Source: Albula goreensis (taxonomy: Eukaryota; Chordata; Actinopteri; Albuliformes; Albulidae). Taken from it: a stretch of DNA of 64,000 nucleotides. The DNA is taken from positions 13,372,131-13,436,130 of the forward strand of contig CM040742.1 of NCBI GenBank assembly GCA_022829145.1, given 5' to 3'. A program made the translations under genes and the position numbers. Shown here in pieces: positions 48,030-59,689 of this stretch; position 1 is the stretch's first letter, and each line of letters opens with the position of its first letter. The notes under the pieces are model-generated. The model had not been told where the DNA came from, searched no databases, and saw only the letters and a list, made by a program, of their open reading frames with translations.

Positions 48030-51000
48030 CTGTGAGACAGGATACACACAGAACAGGAAACTGAACAATCGACAGAGCACTTGTTGCAGCCCTTTTGGAC
48101 GTGGGTCAAAGAAACAGAAAATGGGGACATCTGTGTTCTCAATGAGTTTCCACGTACAGCTGCAGCATCTATGTGCTTTAAAACCTGGCTCTGAACTGCT
48201 TTTCTCTACACAGACAATAGTAGCATTTTTGCCATACAGTTGTAACTTGTTATTATCATAACCAGAGTAAGCACAGGCAAGGAATTACATATTCATGATA
48301 TAAAAACCAACTACAGTCAACAATGAGCAACGGCTTTCATAATTTCAGCTGCAGTGCTACAGACAGGCGGGAACACGAAGAAACGACACAGCTGAGGTGG
48401 CCGTAGACGGCTCTGACTCACCTGAATGGATGTCAGGATGGAGGACACGTCATATGTGGGGCTCCAGCGGTTCTGAAGGATGTCCAGACATATACTACCA
48501 TCTGCATAAACTTCACGTTAAAAGAGTGCACTTTAGGTCACACAGCACTCATACACCCAAATGTTTTGACAGGCATGATCACAAACAGTAACATCATTTT
48601 CACAGGAGTACTTAAATAGCAAAATTTTTTGGCTCATCTCTATCCTTTCAATGGAAACGTTTTATTTACTGAACACCATTTACTGTCATGATCACAAAAA
48701 AACTCCAGAAGTGTAATAGTACCTGTCCAGTATTGAAGAAGGTATGCTACAGAGATCAAACCATACAACATGACTTGATTCCCATTGAAGACATGATGTA
48801 TTAAAAAGCTTTTTGATTACAAAGATTCAAAGTTTAAGAAACAATCTGCTTTGGGACAACTGTCACCAGACATATCTCACAGACAATCCTGCCTACTACA
48901 TCTGATATCTTTCAGAGGTAAGAAATGACCTCTAGAGCTAAACATAGCTATAGCAACTCTTCTGTGACATTTGCTGGATTCTACGAATCCCTACATTTGT
49001 ATCTGTAGATAGAATATTAAAAAAAAATTTTCAGCTAAATTTCTCAATATTAAAGTCTTTCCCCAAACTGAACTGATTTGATCTGGCCTTTTCTTCACTG
49101 ACTCTTTGACATGATCTCTTGTAAATTAGCTTCACCAGCATGTTTTAGCTATTACGGACATACCATTCACATAGGGAGCATAATTTATATTCAACAGCTT
49201 GTCTTAACAAGGAATATTCAACCAATCTTAATCTGAGAGGCTGGGAAACACACACCATGCTACACAACAGCATTAATATTTAACACTGTTAAGCACACAC
49301 ATAAAGGGAACCATTCCTGCTGTTGCCAGGCAGAATCTCTTACCATTTGGGTGGAACATTTTGGAGATGAATCGAACTGTAGGAGGCTTGTTTGGGTACT
49401 CTTCTGAAAATTCTATCACAAGCTTAAAAGTTCCTGTGGAGAGAGAAGCAATTAGGCTTGCTAAAAATACGTTCCACACGACAAGCGTTAATCTTTTACA
49501 GAGACAGGATTCAGCCCAACTGTTAATAATGTGCAAGGAGACTAATATGAGATTAAATATGAATGCTGACTCAGCGGCAGAAATGTTTCAATGCTGTTAA
49601 AGACAGTGAACTCCTTTTGGGATTCAAACAAGCGCGAAACATTTCCTGCCTTACTGAAAGAATATGTAAATCACCTCTATCACTGATTTATACTACAGAG
49701 CTGTACTAAGCAAATAAGAGTACACATTCACAACAGTGAGTGAACTGGACCCATGTAAGAATTATACTCATTGCACAATATGCTTTGCAAGCAGCAATTA
49801 CAGAGTCCAAGTATTCATGACAACAATAACACTAATTAAAATAGTGACAGCTTATAGGGACCTCAGTGGTGAGAATGTTGTATCCTTTCTGTAAAAATGA
49901 ATCGTTTTGTTTTTGAAGTTGCAAATTACACCTCCTCGATGAGGCCATTTTTGAAACGACATATTTTATGTGTGATGAGTTTTTCTGACACAGAATTGTT
50001 TGGCTCATTGTGGCCAATTAAAAATTTTGGTGGCCCAATAGGTTAAGTGCATTCCTACTGAGAGAACTGATGACTGTAACAAGTATGTTTTCTTATTTCA
50101 AGCTATTGCACCACCATGTGTTTTGACTAGGCCAAAACTTGAGGGCTGGAGTCTTCTTAGGGAGGTTAATGTAAATAGCAAGTTAAATTATTAATAACTA
50201 ATTTAGTATTTACAGCTGCTCTGCTCAGAGGGGGGTGTCCATCATAGATCTTTCTTACACTGCTTCTGGAGGTGACATGGAATGCCTCATCCCCTACCTA
50301 TATCCCTCTGTTTGTAATGCCATAAAAAACACCTTTTCAAGAGATGTCGCTTAGATTTAACGTTAAAAAGTGAGATACTTTCACCAGCATAAGCAATCCC
50401 TTGGACAAGTGTTGTCTAGGCTACATAGTGATATCATGGAAGGCCTACTGATATATTTTTTAAAAATGTTTCTAGGTTGGGATTTTAAACATCTGAACAA
50501 ACTTCTAACTTACCATCTTCAAATGGAGTTCCCTCGGGTCTGCAACGAATGAGACAGAAAAACTAAATTACACATGAGTGTTAGACAGAGAGATGTTTCC
50601 TTTTCCTTTTATTAAACTAGTAATGAAATTCCATCAGGACCATTAAAAGTTGCGATTTTAACAAACGTTGACACACAGACAAAAAAGCAGTGCAAAATAA
50701 AAAGGCATGTTTGTTGCTTCATCTATGTAAGTTGAAATGGTCTCAAGATGGCCAATGTTCATATGAGAAGGTCAAGGTAGAACAGTGCTTTGGAAACTAG
50801 ACCACTGCCTAACTGAATCAGAGGTAGAATACTACAGGCACACGAGGTGTGGCTATTAAATAATGAGACTAATGCTGTCTCAGATTCGGCAAAGATTCGG
50901 TAGCTCTTATGTTCAATGTCACCAAAACTGTCCAATGAAAGTATTTCTTGATTTTTGAACTGACCATTTTTATGACATGTCAGAAAAATGCATTTACTTA

Positions 51001-54000
51001 AAGCTGAAGTTGAGAACTGAACTGAAGATGAGAGTGGATTGAAACTTTCAGGGGTTGTTTATGCTTGCCCATCGGTCAATGTATACCATGTATTTCACGC
51101 ATGCGCGCTGTGGTTCGATTTACATAAGCCCAGGCTCGTTATTTAATAGCCATACTTCGTATTCCTCAGAGTTAGTAACATAGCAATGGATCGCTTCAGA
51201 AAATATCCACCAGTGTGGATGCCTATCATGGCAAAAATGTAATCTTTCCCGGTAAAACAGAATCTGCTCAACAAAAAAAATCCCTATTTTAAAAGATAAC
51301 TAACATGGCACATCATCGTTTTTCTATTCATAAACGTCAATCTTAGGACCTGCTATGCAAAGCCAGCCAGCTATAATCATTTCTCAATGAACTGTACTAT
51401 ACTGTAACTGGTGCTGCTCTGTAAAATTTCTGTGGGTCAGAAGTCCAAGCTTCTCCCATCTAGTGAGCTGTGGCTGTCGGCTCTCTGTGGGAACAACAGA
51501 GGGGGTGGGTTTGAAGAGCTCACCCAAAAATAACTGCGTTCCACATCATGATATTGTTTTCTGATGGAGCGCCGCTCACTCCAGCAGGAGGGTCTTCTTG
51601 AAGCCTGTGGGACAAAGAACAAAAAAAACATACAAAATGATAAGCCTCTTGATAGCAATTAAAAGGCCCTCTCTGGCTTCCTGTTTTTACTAAAAGAAGT
51701 GCGGGTCAAAGGGAAGCAGAGAGTGGTGATGTAGCAGTTCACAGAATTAGTGATTTGGAAAAGTAACACCTCCTCAATTGCTCAGTAACTTTACAAACTT
51801 TACAAGCATAACCAAGCCTCATCTGTAACATATGCAAGAGTGTGCGTCACAGCAAGTGGGAGACTGTATTAGGAGGAAGTCAGAAAATGGAAAGTTTACG
51901 GCCAAAAAACTCCTACTTTCACTGACATGTCGATTTTCAGGCACAGATCAGTGTGCAGCACCATGTTTTTAAAGACAGGATGTGATGGATAGATGAAAAA
52001 CTTGGGATGAGTCAAGCTAAGCCTGTAAAGTCCATGGGGAGCAGTGGCCACCTTGTTTCAACCCCTTTGAAGGCTCCATACAAGGCTCTGGGAGCTATTT
52101 AAAGTGCAGTACCAATTGTGAGCCACAGTTTTTTTGGCTGCTTTTGCAAGTCTTGCTTCAGGGACATCATTTGTCCAAAACACCACTCGCCAACTGCACA
52201 ACCTACATTATAACTGACTCAGAAGAGCTGTTTAAAGAAGACTGTACAGGAAATCTTTATTTTCATTTTTAATGCTCTATGCCTAAGGAGTTGTTATTGT
52301 TCCATCGGCCAGTGAGGATTTCAGTGAACTGAACTTCAGGGATATTTTCACAACATGCTAATTAGGGTGCTTCCACAATGGCACACTATGCCAGGCCTGG
52401 CCTGACAAGGAGCTCTCCCTCTGAGACAGTGAGGAAAGGGCATGGAAAACCACAGGCAGGGAGGCAAAAAACATGTCCCTCTTCATTTGAATGGAAAATA
52501 AAAAGAAACTGAATGAGCCATTGTCCCTCTGAGGTTAAATGTGGACAAAGGATGGTCCTTTGCATTACTACATAAGTGCCAATAGTGGCAAAGTCATTGT
52601 ATATGTGTATAGATACTAACAGAAGTAATAATAATATTGGAATCAACAATAGTTATAACAGTAGAGGTTTGCACTGCATCTTTCAGTGCTATATTAACAC
52701 TGTCTAAGCACTTCACAATGAAAGGGGAGCTCACCTCAACCTCTACCAATTATTGAGGCATACATTGTCCTGAAACATGAAAAAAGTGAGGAGATTCACC
52801 TCTCAGTAAGTCACTTCTCTTCCTTTTTCATCCAGATAAATAGGACTGATTTGTTAACTCTCGAGTGAATTAGATAATTCACACTAACATTTTCAAGTGA
52901 CCAATGCCACTCCAGCAGACAACATATTCTCCTGTATTGTCACCTCAGCCACTGGACCCCGAACATGTTTCCCAATGTGCCTGCATTTCCTCCTGTTACC
53001 CCACAGAAAATGCACTCACTGTTGCCTTCCTCTCAGTCTTTTAATTGTGAAATGATCCATGATTGAAGTGGCCCTGATGGCTCTTCTCATGGAGCTCCTG
53101 AGGCCTCTGTCTCCAAATCGTCCTCTGCCTTCATCATGCAGCCCGTTAATTAATCTGAATTAATCTGAGGTCCATCTGTTCACTAGAATCTGACTCTTTC
53201 ATACCTGTATCTTTGTGACTCATGGTTCTTCATCAGCTATTCCAAGACTTAATTTCACTGTTAGCATGTACCAGGTAAATATGAGTCACTGGTCTTCTTT
53301 ATTTCAAAGATCTGTCATTCTCATCACCATCCCCAACCATCAACCTGTCTATTGTGATTAAATAACTTTGATTTCATAGAGTAAGGAGAGAATGAGGCTT
53401 CATAACACCAAAAATCCAAAAGTGGGTGGGGTTTCCGCATGCTACCAGTAACCAAAAGGATTCAATTCAATTCAATTATTTCATTAATTCAGACCACTGG
53501 CTTGGCCCCTATCCAGTTCACAAAGCAAAAACTCAATTGTTCACACCTGGAACATGTTAGGAACTAACAGAGGTAAGAGATGAAAACACCAGATGCTTTA
53601 CCTGGTGGTGTAAATTTCTGACTGAAGCCTCCTCGTAACCCTTTTTCTTTTGCTTGTGATGTTTAGTGCATAACCTGCAGTACTCTGATCACTGTTTGCC
53701 TTTTCGTACATGCCTCTCCAGCAAGCAGCTTAGCTGGCCACAATATGAGAGGACCCAGCCTGATTTAAAGTCCTCCAAAAGTTTCTATTCCTTTTTTTTT
53801 ACCCAGACCAAAAAAAGCCCAGAGACATCACCCCAGGGACTACATTTGCCATTGTTGAACGCATATTATCACACAAACCAAGCAGTTCCCTGTGGCCTTC
53901 CTTTCAGCGCGTCACAGTACGACTAAATGAAAATCAGAAATTTTCTCAGCCATTGTACGGTGGTTTACAGCGTTCTGCCATTTTTCTACTGATGGAGCTA

Positions 54001-57000
54001 CATGGAATTAAGTCAGACTGCAACTTACCTGGGTTCCCATGCCTATCCAGAGTAAGGTACAGTGTGGGAGAATACAGGCCTAAGTGAATTCATCTGATTA
54101 ATGTGAGCTACAGTGCCAGGCCTGGCTAACAGCATTCCCAGAACTCAAAAAATAAGACCACATTGTATAGCTTACTGTGTTTTTTAATTAACCAAAACTA
54201 TGGGGAATGTTAAATAAAATTATGCAACACAAAAGTTATTCATTAAAATTAAACACCTTGAACATTCAAGGGGGCTTGTATAACTGTTGTTTTGGTTTCC
54301 ACGTCTAACAGAATAATGTGTACGTTGCAGTATTGTGGAATGTTAACAAACTGCACAATACAAGTTCAGTTGGATGATTAGCCATGATGTGGTTTGCTTT
54401 GGCTATGAGTAAATGTAAGCAGAAATGTACAGGCGTGCAGTTTGGCCTGTAAGGCATAACATTATAAGAGTTTCCATCGTGAAGCATGGTGCTGTACATT
54501 ATTGCAACTTGATCTCTCTCTCGTTGGACTCTGATTTTAAAAATATAGCTACTACCTCCCTTTACAATCATTATAAACTTATCATACATCCTCAGAAACA
54601 AATGATTCTGAAAATTCTGTGTTTTTGTTATCTACAACATTGCATTATGCAATACCTAACTGCAATGGTGTCAGGGTGCAGTCCTGGAGGGCCGCAGGTT
54701 TTTGACTCGTCTTACTCGTACTTAATTAGAAGAATCACAGATTAAGGTCCACAAATGTGATGTGCAAAGCCTAAACTCAATTGAAAGGAGAAAAAGTACA
54801 AAAATCCACTGACATAAAAGTCCTCCCGGACTACAGTTTGACACTCCTGTGCTTAGTGCATTAGAACTAGCAGCCCAACTGTATTTAGTCAATCACTCAA
54901 GAATGCTGCAGCAAGGATATTAACAAAAATCAAGACTACCTGCCTCTATTTCTCCTCTGTGGCTTGATGTTAAATACAGAGGAAAAAACCTTCCTAAACT
55001 AAAAAGCTCTGCATGGCCTAGCACATGATTGTTCCACACAGCCCTGCTGAACTCCTCACAGTCTCAACTGGCTTCCTGTTTGTTTCACACATTTCAAAAG
55101 ATAAAAAGGGCTACAGGGCATTTCCCAAGACTCCAACAATTATTATAGAATGCCTTGCATCATTTTTCTGAGACCATTTCAATTTTTAACACAGAATATT
55201 GATTGTGTCTAGACTTTTTTTTAACAGTTAAAAACAACCTCCTCTGTGCAGCAAGCACGTTTCAGGCATAGCTGTGGTCATTTGGTTTACCTGTGGTCCA
55301 GGTTCCTTTATGCTTCTCTTAATGTGAGCTATGATGTGCTCCTGTAGGGCGATCACGCCCTACCACCCTGTTAGTACAAAAGAGCTGACTGGTTCAGTTT
55401 GCTTTTATCCACTTCTCACAGCTTTTCCCTATGGTGGATGCCATTGAGATTCCACATCCACTCCAGTATTTACTTTATGCTTGACACATGCAAGGAAACT
55501 CAAGCACTGCTCAGTGCGAAGCCCACTTGTCTGGGCCTCAGCTGTTACTCACTGATAATGCTGTCATTTCTGTGCATCTGTCAAAGCTCAGCATTCTCCC
55601 AGGTCACTGCAATTCAACTGTCAACTAAAACAAAGATTTGTTCTTCAACTTGTTTCCTGTCAGTGGATGACATAGGGAGAAGCTGTGTGTATACTTGTCT
55701 TGTCACCATAAGAGCAAATTAAACATCTCCCTAAATATAACTCTATGGTGTTCAACTAAAACAACCAAAGAAGAACCAGTTCTCAATTACTAAGACAGTG
55801 CCATCACTCTAGGTCTTTCTTCTGCTGGTTAAACAAGTTTCAAAAGTGTGAAATATGTGCAAAAGGTGAGATATTTGAGCTCATTTTTACCAATGTAACC
55901 AAGACCTACTTAAGAGAATCTGAACAATTCCAGCTGTACCATTGAGAAGGAAAACTACACAGGACCTCCTCAGGCAAAGCTCCTTTCAACCATTTAACAA
56001 TGAGCATTCTTTGTGGCGAGAGGAATGCAACATGGGATAACATAACTCCATCGCTGTGTCTGCCTTGTCTCTGTGGACTCTTTTCAGTGGGTGTGTGAAT
56101 ACACGTCCTCCCTCTAACAGATGTCCAGTGCTGTCTTAAGCTTGTTGAACAACGTTCCGTCTGGTGAGTGATAGCAGAAGGTTCTGGAGTCTTGACACAC
56201 CTGGAGAGGTATGCTTTCATAAAACACTGACCCTTCCCCTGAGGCACCACCTTTACCCTTGTGCTGGACTTCTGCTTCACTTTGTCAATGAGGAAGTCAT
56301 TAGGAAGATTACTCAGCATTTCTGCTGCCATTATACCTTCCCAATGTTATGAATTTGGCAATTAGATTACTTAAAGTTGTATGGGACTGGCTGTGACAGA
56401 TTCATTTTCAGATATAAACTTGGAAAGTGACTTGCTAAAAAGGTTAGAGTAAGTGTCCACCCTGGAAAAACGTCACATGATCTTCCACCATTATGCTGTT
56501 CAGCTTAAGTTCTGTTTAATCATGTTTAAAAACATCAACCTTGCATCAGTTTAGTCACTGATCGTAGCACACTCACAATGGTAGCTATGGTTAAATTTGG
56601 GACCATTTGGGAACATTCAAAGAGGTAAATCCTGCACAGGGAAGGATATTCTACTGTTCTTTAAGCAACCTTGGATGGCATATTGTATGCCAGGGCACGG
56701 TTATGTTACGCCACAATATTTTCAGAAAACAGTTTTTAATAAGCAGCACCACTTACCACACTAGCGATGTATTTAACAAGTACATTGACGTTATCCTGTC
56801 AAAATGAAGACCAAGTACTGTGCACGGTATAACTAGTGGTAAGCAAATTGGCAACTTTACCGACAACTTTAACAACCTAAACTACCGGAGTATCTAACTC
56901 GTTCATCTCAGGAGCAGTAGTGACCAGAGATCGAATTAACGCTGTTAAATCTAGCTTTGTTTTCAATTCATTTAGTAAGCGTGATGTCATGAGAAACGCC

Positions 57001-57679
57001 CATTGTGTATTTGGAAGACAACTAGTTACACCTACAATATAGCTGAAACGTAGCTAGCTAACTGACAAGAAAGGTAGTAAACTATAACATTACAAAAGAA
57101 CTTGGCCACACAATAGAATGTAAACTGCATCACATTTAATATGCTTGGATTTCGGAGATGACTAGCTGGTCTAGCAATGCAAACGTTCACAGCTGATATA
57201 TTAACGTGCCAGTCTAGTCACAATCCTAATTAGATAGCTAGTAACGTACACAAAACAAAGCAGAGCTGCGAGAAAACAAATGTAGCTACAGCTATGTACA
57301 TATAGTGTGCCTTAAACTAACAGACTCAAGTGTGACTGGCATTTGCTATTAGCTACAACCCAAGATATGTCCAATAAACAGTTAGCTTTCCAATACAATA
57401 AGGAAAAGAAAGACGAAACTAATATCATTACAGGAATTGAATACCAAGGTTCAGAGCAACAAATCTAAATCAGAAGGAAGGTATCAATACGTACTAAGCA
57501 ATCGTTCAGCTTTGGGCATAGCTATCTATGATAGGATAACTAAAAACTACCGCAGCTGCTAGCTAACTAGCTAATACCAATGACAGTGAAAATATTGCAG
57601 CAAAACATTCACGGACGTAGCAAGCCAGCAACTACCTTTTGAAGTCTCTCATAAGTCGTCTTCTAGCCGGAGTTGACAT
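47901..57679 (-). CDS. ube2b: ube2b: ubiquitin-conjugating enzyme E2 B (RAD6B), complete
   Basis: UBE2B is a nuclear and cytosolic E2. With RAD18 it monoubiquitinates PCNA in damage bypass, with RNF20/40 it monoubiquitinates histone H2B, and with UBR-type E3s it serves the N-degron pathway. Six coding exons (57679-57636, 51604-51524, 50539-50514, 49433-49344, 48510-48422, 48029-47901) total 459 nt and encode exactly 152 aa, the family length. Visible are [20 protein letters not shown], the HPN motif (residues 78-80), catalytic Cys88 in YADGSICLD and the C-terminus [18 protein letters not shown] (V56, S60) is UBE2B-like (UBE2A has T at both). Ala22 and Arg150 are UBE2A-like, and Met35 and Ile73 match neither human paralogue. 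Synteny with cdkn2aipnl and jade2 favours ube2b. An in-frame TAA sits two codons before the ATG. Confidence 0.97.
48422..48510 (-). CDS. ube2b: ube2b coding exon 5 (catalytic cysteine)
   Basis: 89 nt: completes Val81, then [20 protein letters not shown] and VSSILTSIQ. Contains the thioester cysteine Cys88. The acceptor ACGTGAAG is weak (poor pyrimidine tract), but the reading frame and perfect family match fix it. The donor is CAG|GTGAGT. Confidence 0.97.
49344..49433 (-). CDS. ube2b: ube2b coding exon 4
   Basis: 90 nt: [20 protein letters not shown] then [10 protein letters not shown], acceptor CTCCACAG, donor G|GTAAGA. It carries the HPN motif that shapes the E2 active site. Confidence 0.97.
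50514..50539 (-). CDS. ube2b: ube2b coding exon 3 (micro-exon)
   Basis: A 26-nt exon encoding PEGTPFED, between acceptor TCGTTGCAG and donor G|GTAAGT. It restores the frame between exons 2 and 4. The small size matches the known RAD6 gene structure. Confidence 0.96.
50843..51159. mobile_element. Mariner-like miniature element (MITE) in ube2b intron
   Basis: Left terminus CGAGGTGTGGCTATTAAATA (50843 on) followed by ATGAGACT is matched by the inverted right terminus CGAAGTATGGCTATTAAATA followed by ACGAGCCT (ending 51159), 24 of 28 positions identical. The right side is flanked by TA, the left by CA, consistent with a TA target with one mutated copy. The 317-bp interior has no transposase frame. 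Family assignment to Tc1/mariner rests on TIR style, length and TA target. Confidence 0.7.
51524..51604 (-). CDS. ube2b: ube2b coding exon 2
   Basis: 81 nt: [20 protein letters not shown] then WNAVIFG (Gly42 split), acceptor GTCCCACAG, donor GG|GTGAGC. Met35 replaces Gln (UBE2B) or Val (UBE2A) of the human proteins. Confidence 0.97.
54667..54852. mobile_element. Short non-autonomous repeat with imperfect terminal inverted repeats
   Basis: The left end GTGTCAGGGTGCAGTCCTGG plus AGGGCC (54669-54694) is inverted at the right end, whose reverse complement reads GTGTCAAACTGTAGTCCGGG plus AGGAC. This end sequence (CAGTCCTGGAGGGCCGCAG) is a familiar dispersed fish/vertebrate repeat terminus. About 185 bp, no coding capacity. 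Confidence 0.6.
54856..55170 (+). mobile_element. Degenerate LINE 3' reverse-transcriptase remnant
   Basis: Across several frames the plus strand gives [19 protein letters not shown] residues (cf. xIQNAAARVLTxTR of L2/Rex-type RT), then KALHGLA (cf. YKALHGLAPxYL), then NWLPVCF (cf. LHWLPVxxRI). Order is scrambled relative to the usual LHWLP-before-KALHGLA and frames are broken, so it is dead or rearranged. Confidence 0.55.
57636..57679 (-). CDS. ube2b: ube2b coding exon 1
   Basis: 44 nt: [14 protein letters not shown] plus AG of the Arg15 codon, donor AAAAG|GTAGTT. The basic N-terminal helix is identical to human RAD6 proteins. Confidence 0.97.
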
Positions 57680-57850
57680 TTTTTAAGAAGCGGAAAACAC
57701 TATTTTAATCATACAACCGTGCCCAAGCCGGTATTTATTAGCAAGAGACAATTCTGTTGCTTGTATCTTTTTCTCCTTCCAAACAACTAAGATGACGTCA
57801 TTTACTTCCACAAGAAAATGTGCAAGAACGTTCGAATGGAACAGTCCATT
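57680..57850 (-). promoter_or_regulatory. ube2b: ube2b promoter with perfect CRE
   Basis: A perfect palindromic CRE, TGACGTCA, lies at 57793-57800, 114 bases upstream of the ATG. ATTTACTTCC adjacent to it (57800-57809) gives an ETS-like GGAAGTAA on the minus strand. No TATA box is evident. CREB/ATF binding is inferred from the motif. Confidence 0.55.
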
Positions 57851-58151
57851 TCCATAATAACGTAACTATTTCAAAGTTTAAAACGTGATAAATATCAAAA
57901 CCATGAGAACGAAAATTTTACAAAATATATCTATATAGGCATGTTCATGATTTTTCTACTCTGTAATGCAAATGATACGCATACATCATTTCATTTTTGA
58001 ATATACCCCCCTCTCTATAGAGCACGATTGGTTCAATCTTAACAGTAATAACATCCTTGGTGCAGGGGTTAGGAATCGGATAGTGGAACAAGGTACCCGT
58101 GTTCTTCTTGAAAGGAAGTTGCACGTTTGACATTTATATATTGATGGCTTC

Positions 58152-58170
58152 TGTTCATCATGGCGGCTCG
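58152..58170 (+). promoter_or_regulatory. YY1-like motif upstream of ube2b
   Basis: TTCATCATGGCGGCTCG contains ATGGCGGC (58160-58167), the core of a YY1 promoter element. It lies about 480 bases upstream of the ube2b start codon. It could mark a divergent promoter, but no plus-strand coding exon was recognised downstream. Confidence 0.25.
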
Positions 58171-59689
58171 AAAACATTAGACTGTTTTAGTCAACATTTT
58201 TACTGCGTTCCTCTATATTTTCTCGAACAGGCACTTATTTTTGCGTTACAACAAATAGATCACTTATTTGTTATTCCTAAAGAGTAGTTTGCTGTATGTA
58301 AACAACAAGATTGCTCTTGATTGATTGTTGCCAACTAAGCTAATATTATTTGTTACTGGGTCCTGCACAGCGCAGAGTCCTCAATATTAAAACATACATT
58401 CTTTGCTATTATAATTATCTTTAGACTTCCCAAAGTTACTCGGATCAACAGTAAACACGTAATGATGTAAGTATTCTGTTTGAAATATTGGACATTTAGC
58501 TCCTAATGCTTTGAATAAATCCAATCTATTAAACACATTAATGCATGTTAATTTTTTTTTTTACACTAAATACATGTTAAAGCTACATTTATCTGTATAA
58601 CAATGTCATAATCTTGATTTTAATGAATAGTAATGTAAATGTACTGTACTACACTTATGATATTTACCCCACTATTTCTCTACTAAGTGATGACCAAGGT
58701 TGAGATGAAACAATACAAAGGCTTGTTAGTAGCTTTTAGTAGTTATTAGTCATACTATTTACTGGAAAAAAAGGATTCTCATCTGATTGTTGAGTTAGAT
58801 AACATTGTGTTATACAATTCTGATACAACTTTCCAACTAAACCCTCACCAATTAAAATGTAAAAATGAAGAATTATCATTTTCAGGACATTTGATCTGTA
58901 TAGTCTGAAATCACGAATCAATCACAGTACAAGCAGACATAGTCGCGTTCGGCCCACACTCTCGTGCTTAATAAAGGGCTCTGATGCAATACTTCTTGGC
59001 ATTTACTTGCACTGTCAGGGCCCCCTTCACCCCTCACATATCTCTTCATGTGGTGAGTAAGACAATCACATTTTCCTCATTGCTCTGTTTTTGGGAGCAC
59101 CAATGGCAAATAGGCTCCAACATTGTTGTCAATTTATTTCTATAAATAAAAATGAATCTTTACTCTGTCCAATGGAAAAGCTGGCCAACCCTTGCTCAAT
59201 AACATTCAGGAATCCGGGCCACTCTCCAACTCTGGGAAATAATAGGGCAGCCTCTCCTTTAGCATTTAGGCCCTGGAAATAAATATAGCCTGGGCTAAGG
59301 GCAAAGGGCTTGCATTCACAGGAAACCCAAGGGTGTTCATTTAGCACAGCCAAGATTTCATCTCACCTTTGAAACCGTACCTATGAGTGAGGTATGAACA
59401 AATCCTCTTTTGTGGGAAAATAAGTGAACATCTCTTTTACTACAGACAAGATCTTTTATCTAGTTACATTTTTGGTTCATTAATCAGCTATTCTGTGGAG
59501 GAGATCCAGGGCGATTCAGCTCCCCAATCAGTCCCAATTCTCTCAGACAGTAATAGCCGCGTGTCAATAAGGACAGGCCATTAGCGCAACGCAAGGCACA
59601 ATGCGAAAGAACATGACAGAGTGCCATCCTTTTATAACAGCTGTCTGCAGATGCAACATATTCTGCCACCAGCCTGACAGTTCTATTTA

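Larger units (their letters stand above)
48030..50513. other. ube2b introns 3 to 5
   Basis: Introns 48030-48421, 48511-49343 and 49434-50513 separate coding exons 6, 5, 4 and 3. No repeat family or additional exon was recognised in them. Confidence 0.6.
51605..57635. other. ube2b intron 1
   Basis: The longest ube2b intron (6 kb). It holds the two mobile element remnants at 54667-55170. The remainder is AT-rich and without recognised features; GCTAGCTA-type sequence is concentrated at 57040-57600 near exon 1. Confidence 0.6.

Noticed and set aside
49273..49536. 87-codon open frame extending ube2b exon 4 on both sides
   Set aside because: It reads through the intron; splice signals and the family sequence limit coding to 49344-49433.
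47901..57679. Assignment of the E2 gene as ube2a
   Set aside because: V56/S60 and the cdkn2aipnl-jade2 neighbourhood favour ube2b, though Ala22 and Arg150 are shared with UBE2A.
58160..58180. ATGGCGGCTCGAAAACATTAG as the start of a divergent gene
   Set aside because: The frame ends after six codons; the motif is better read as a YY1-type promoter element.
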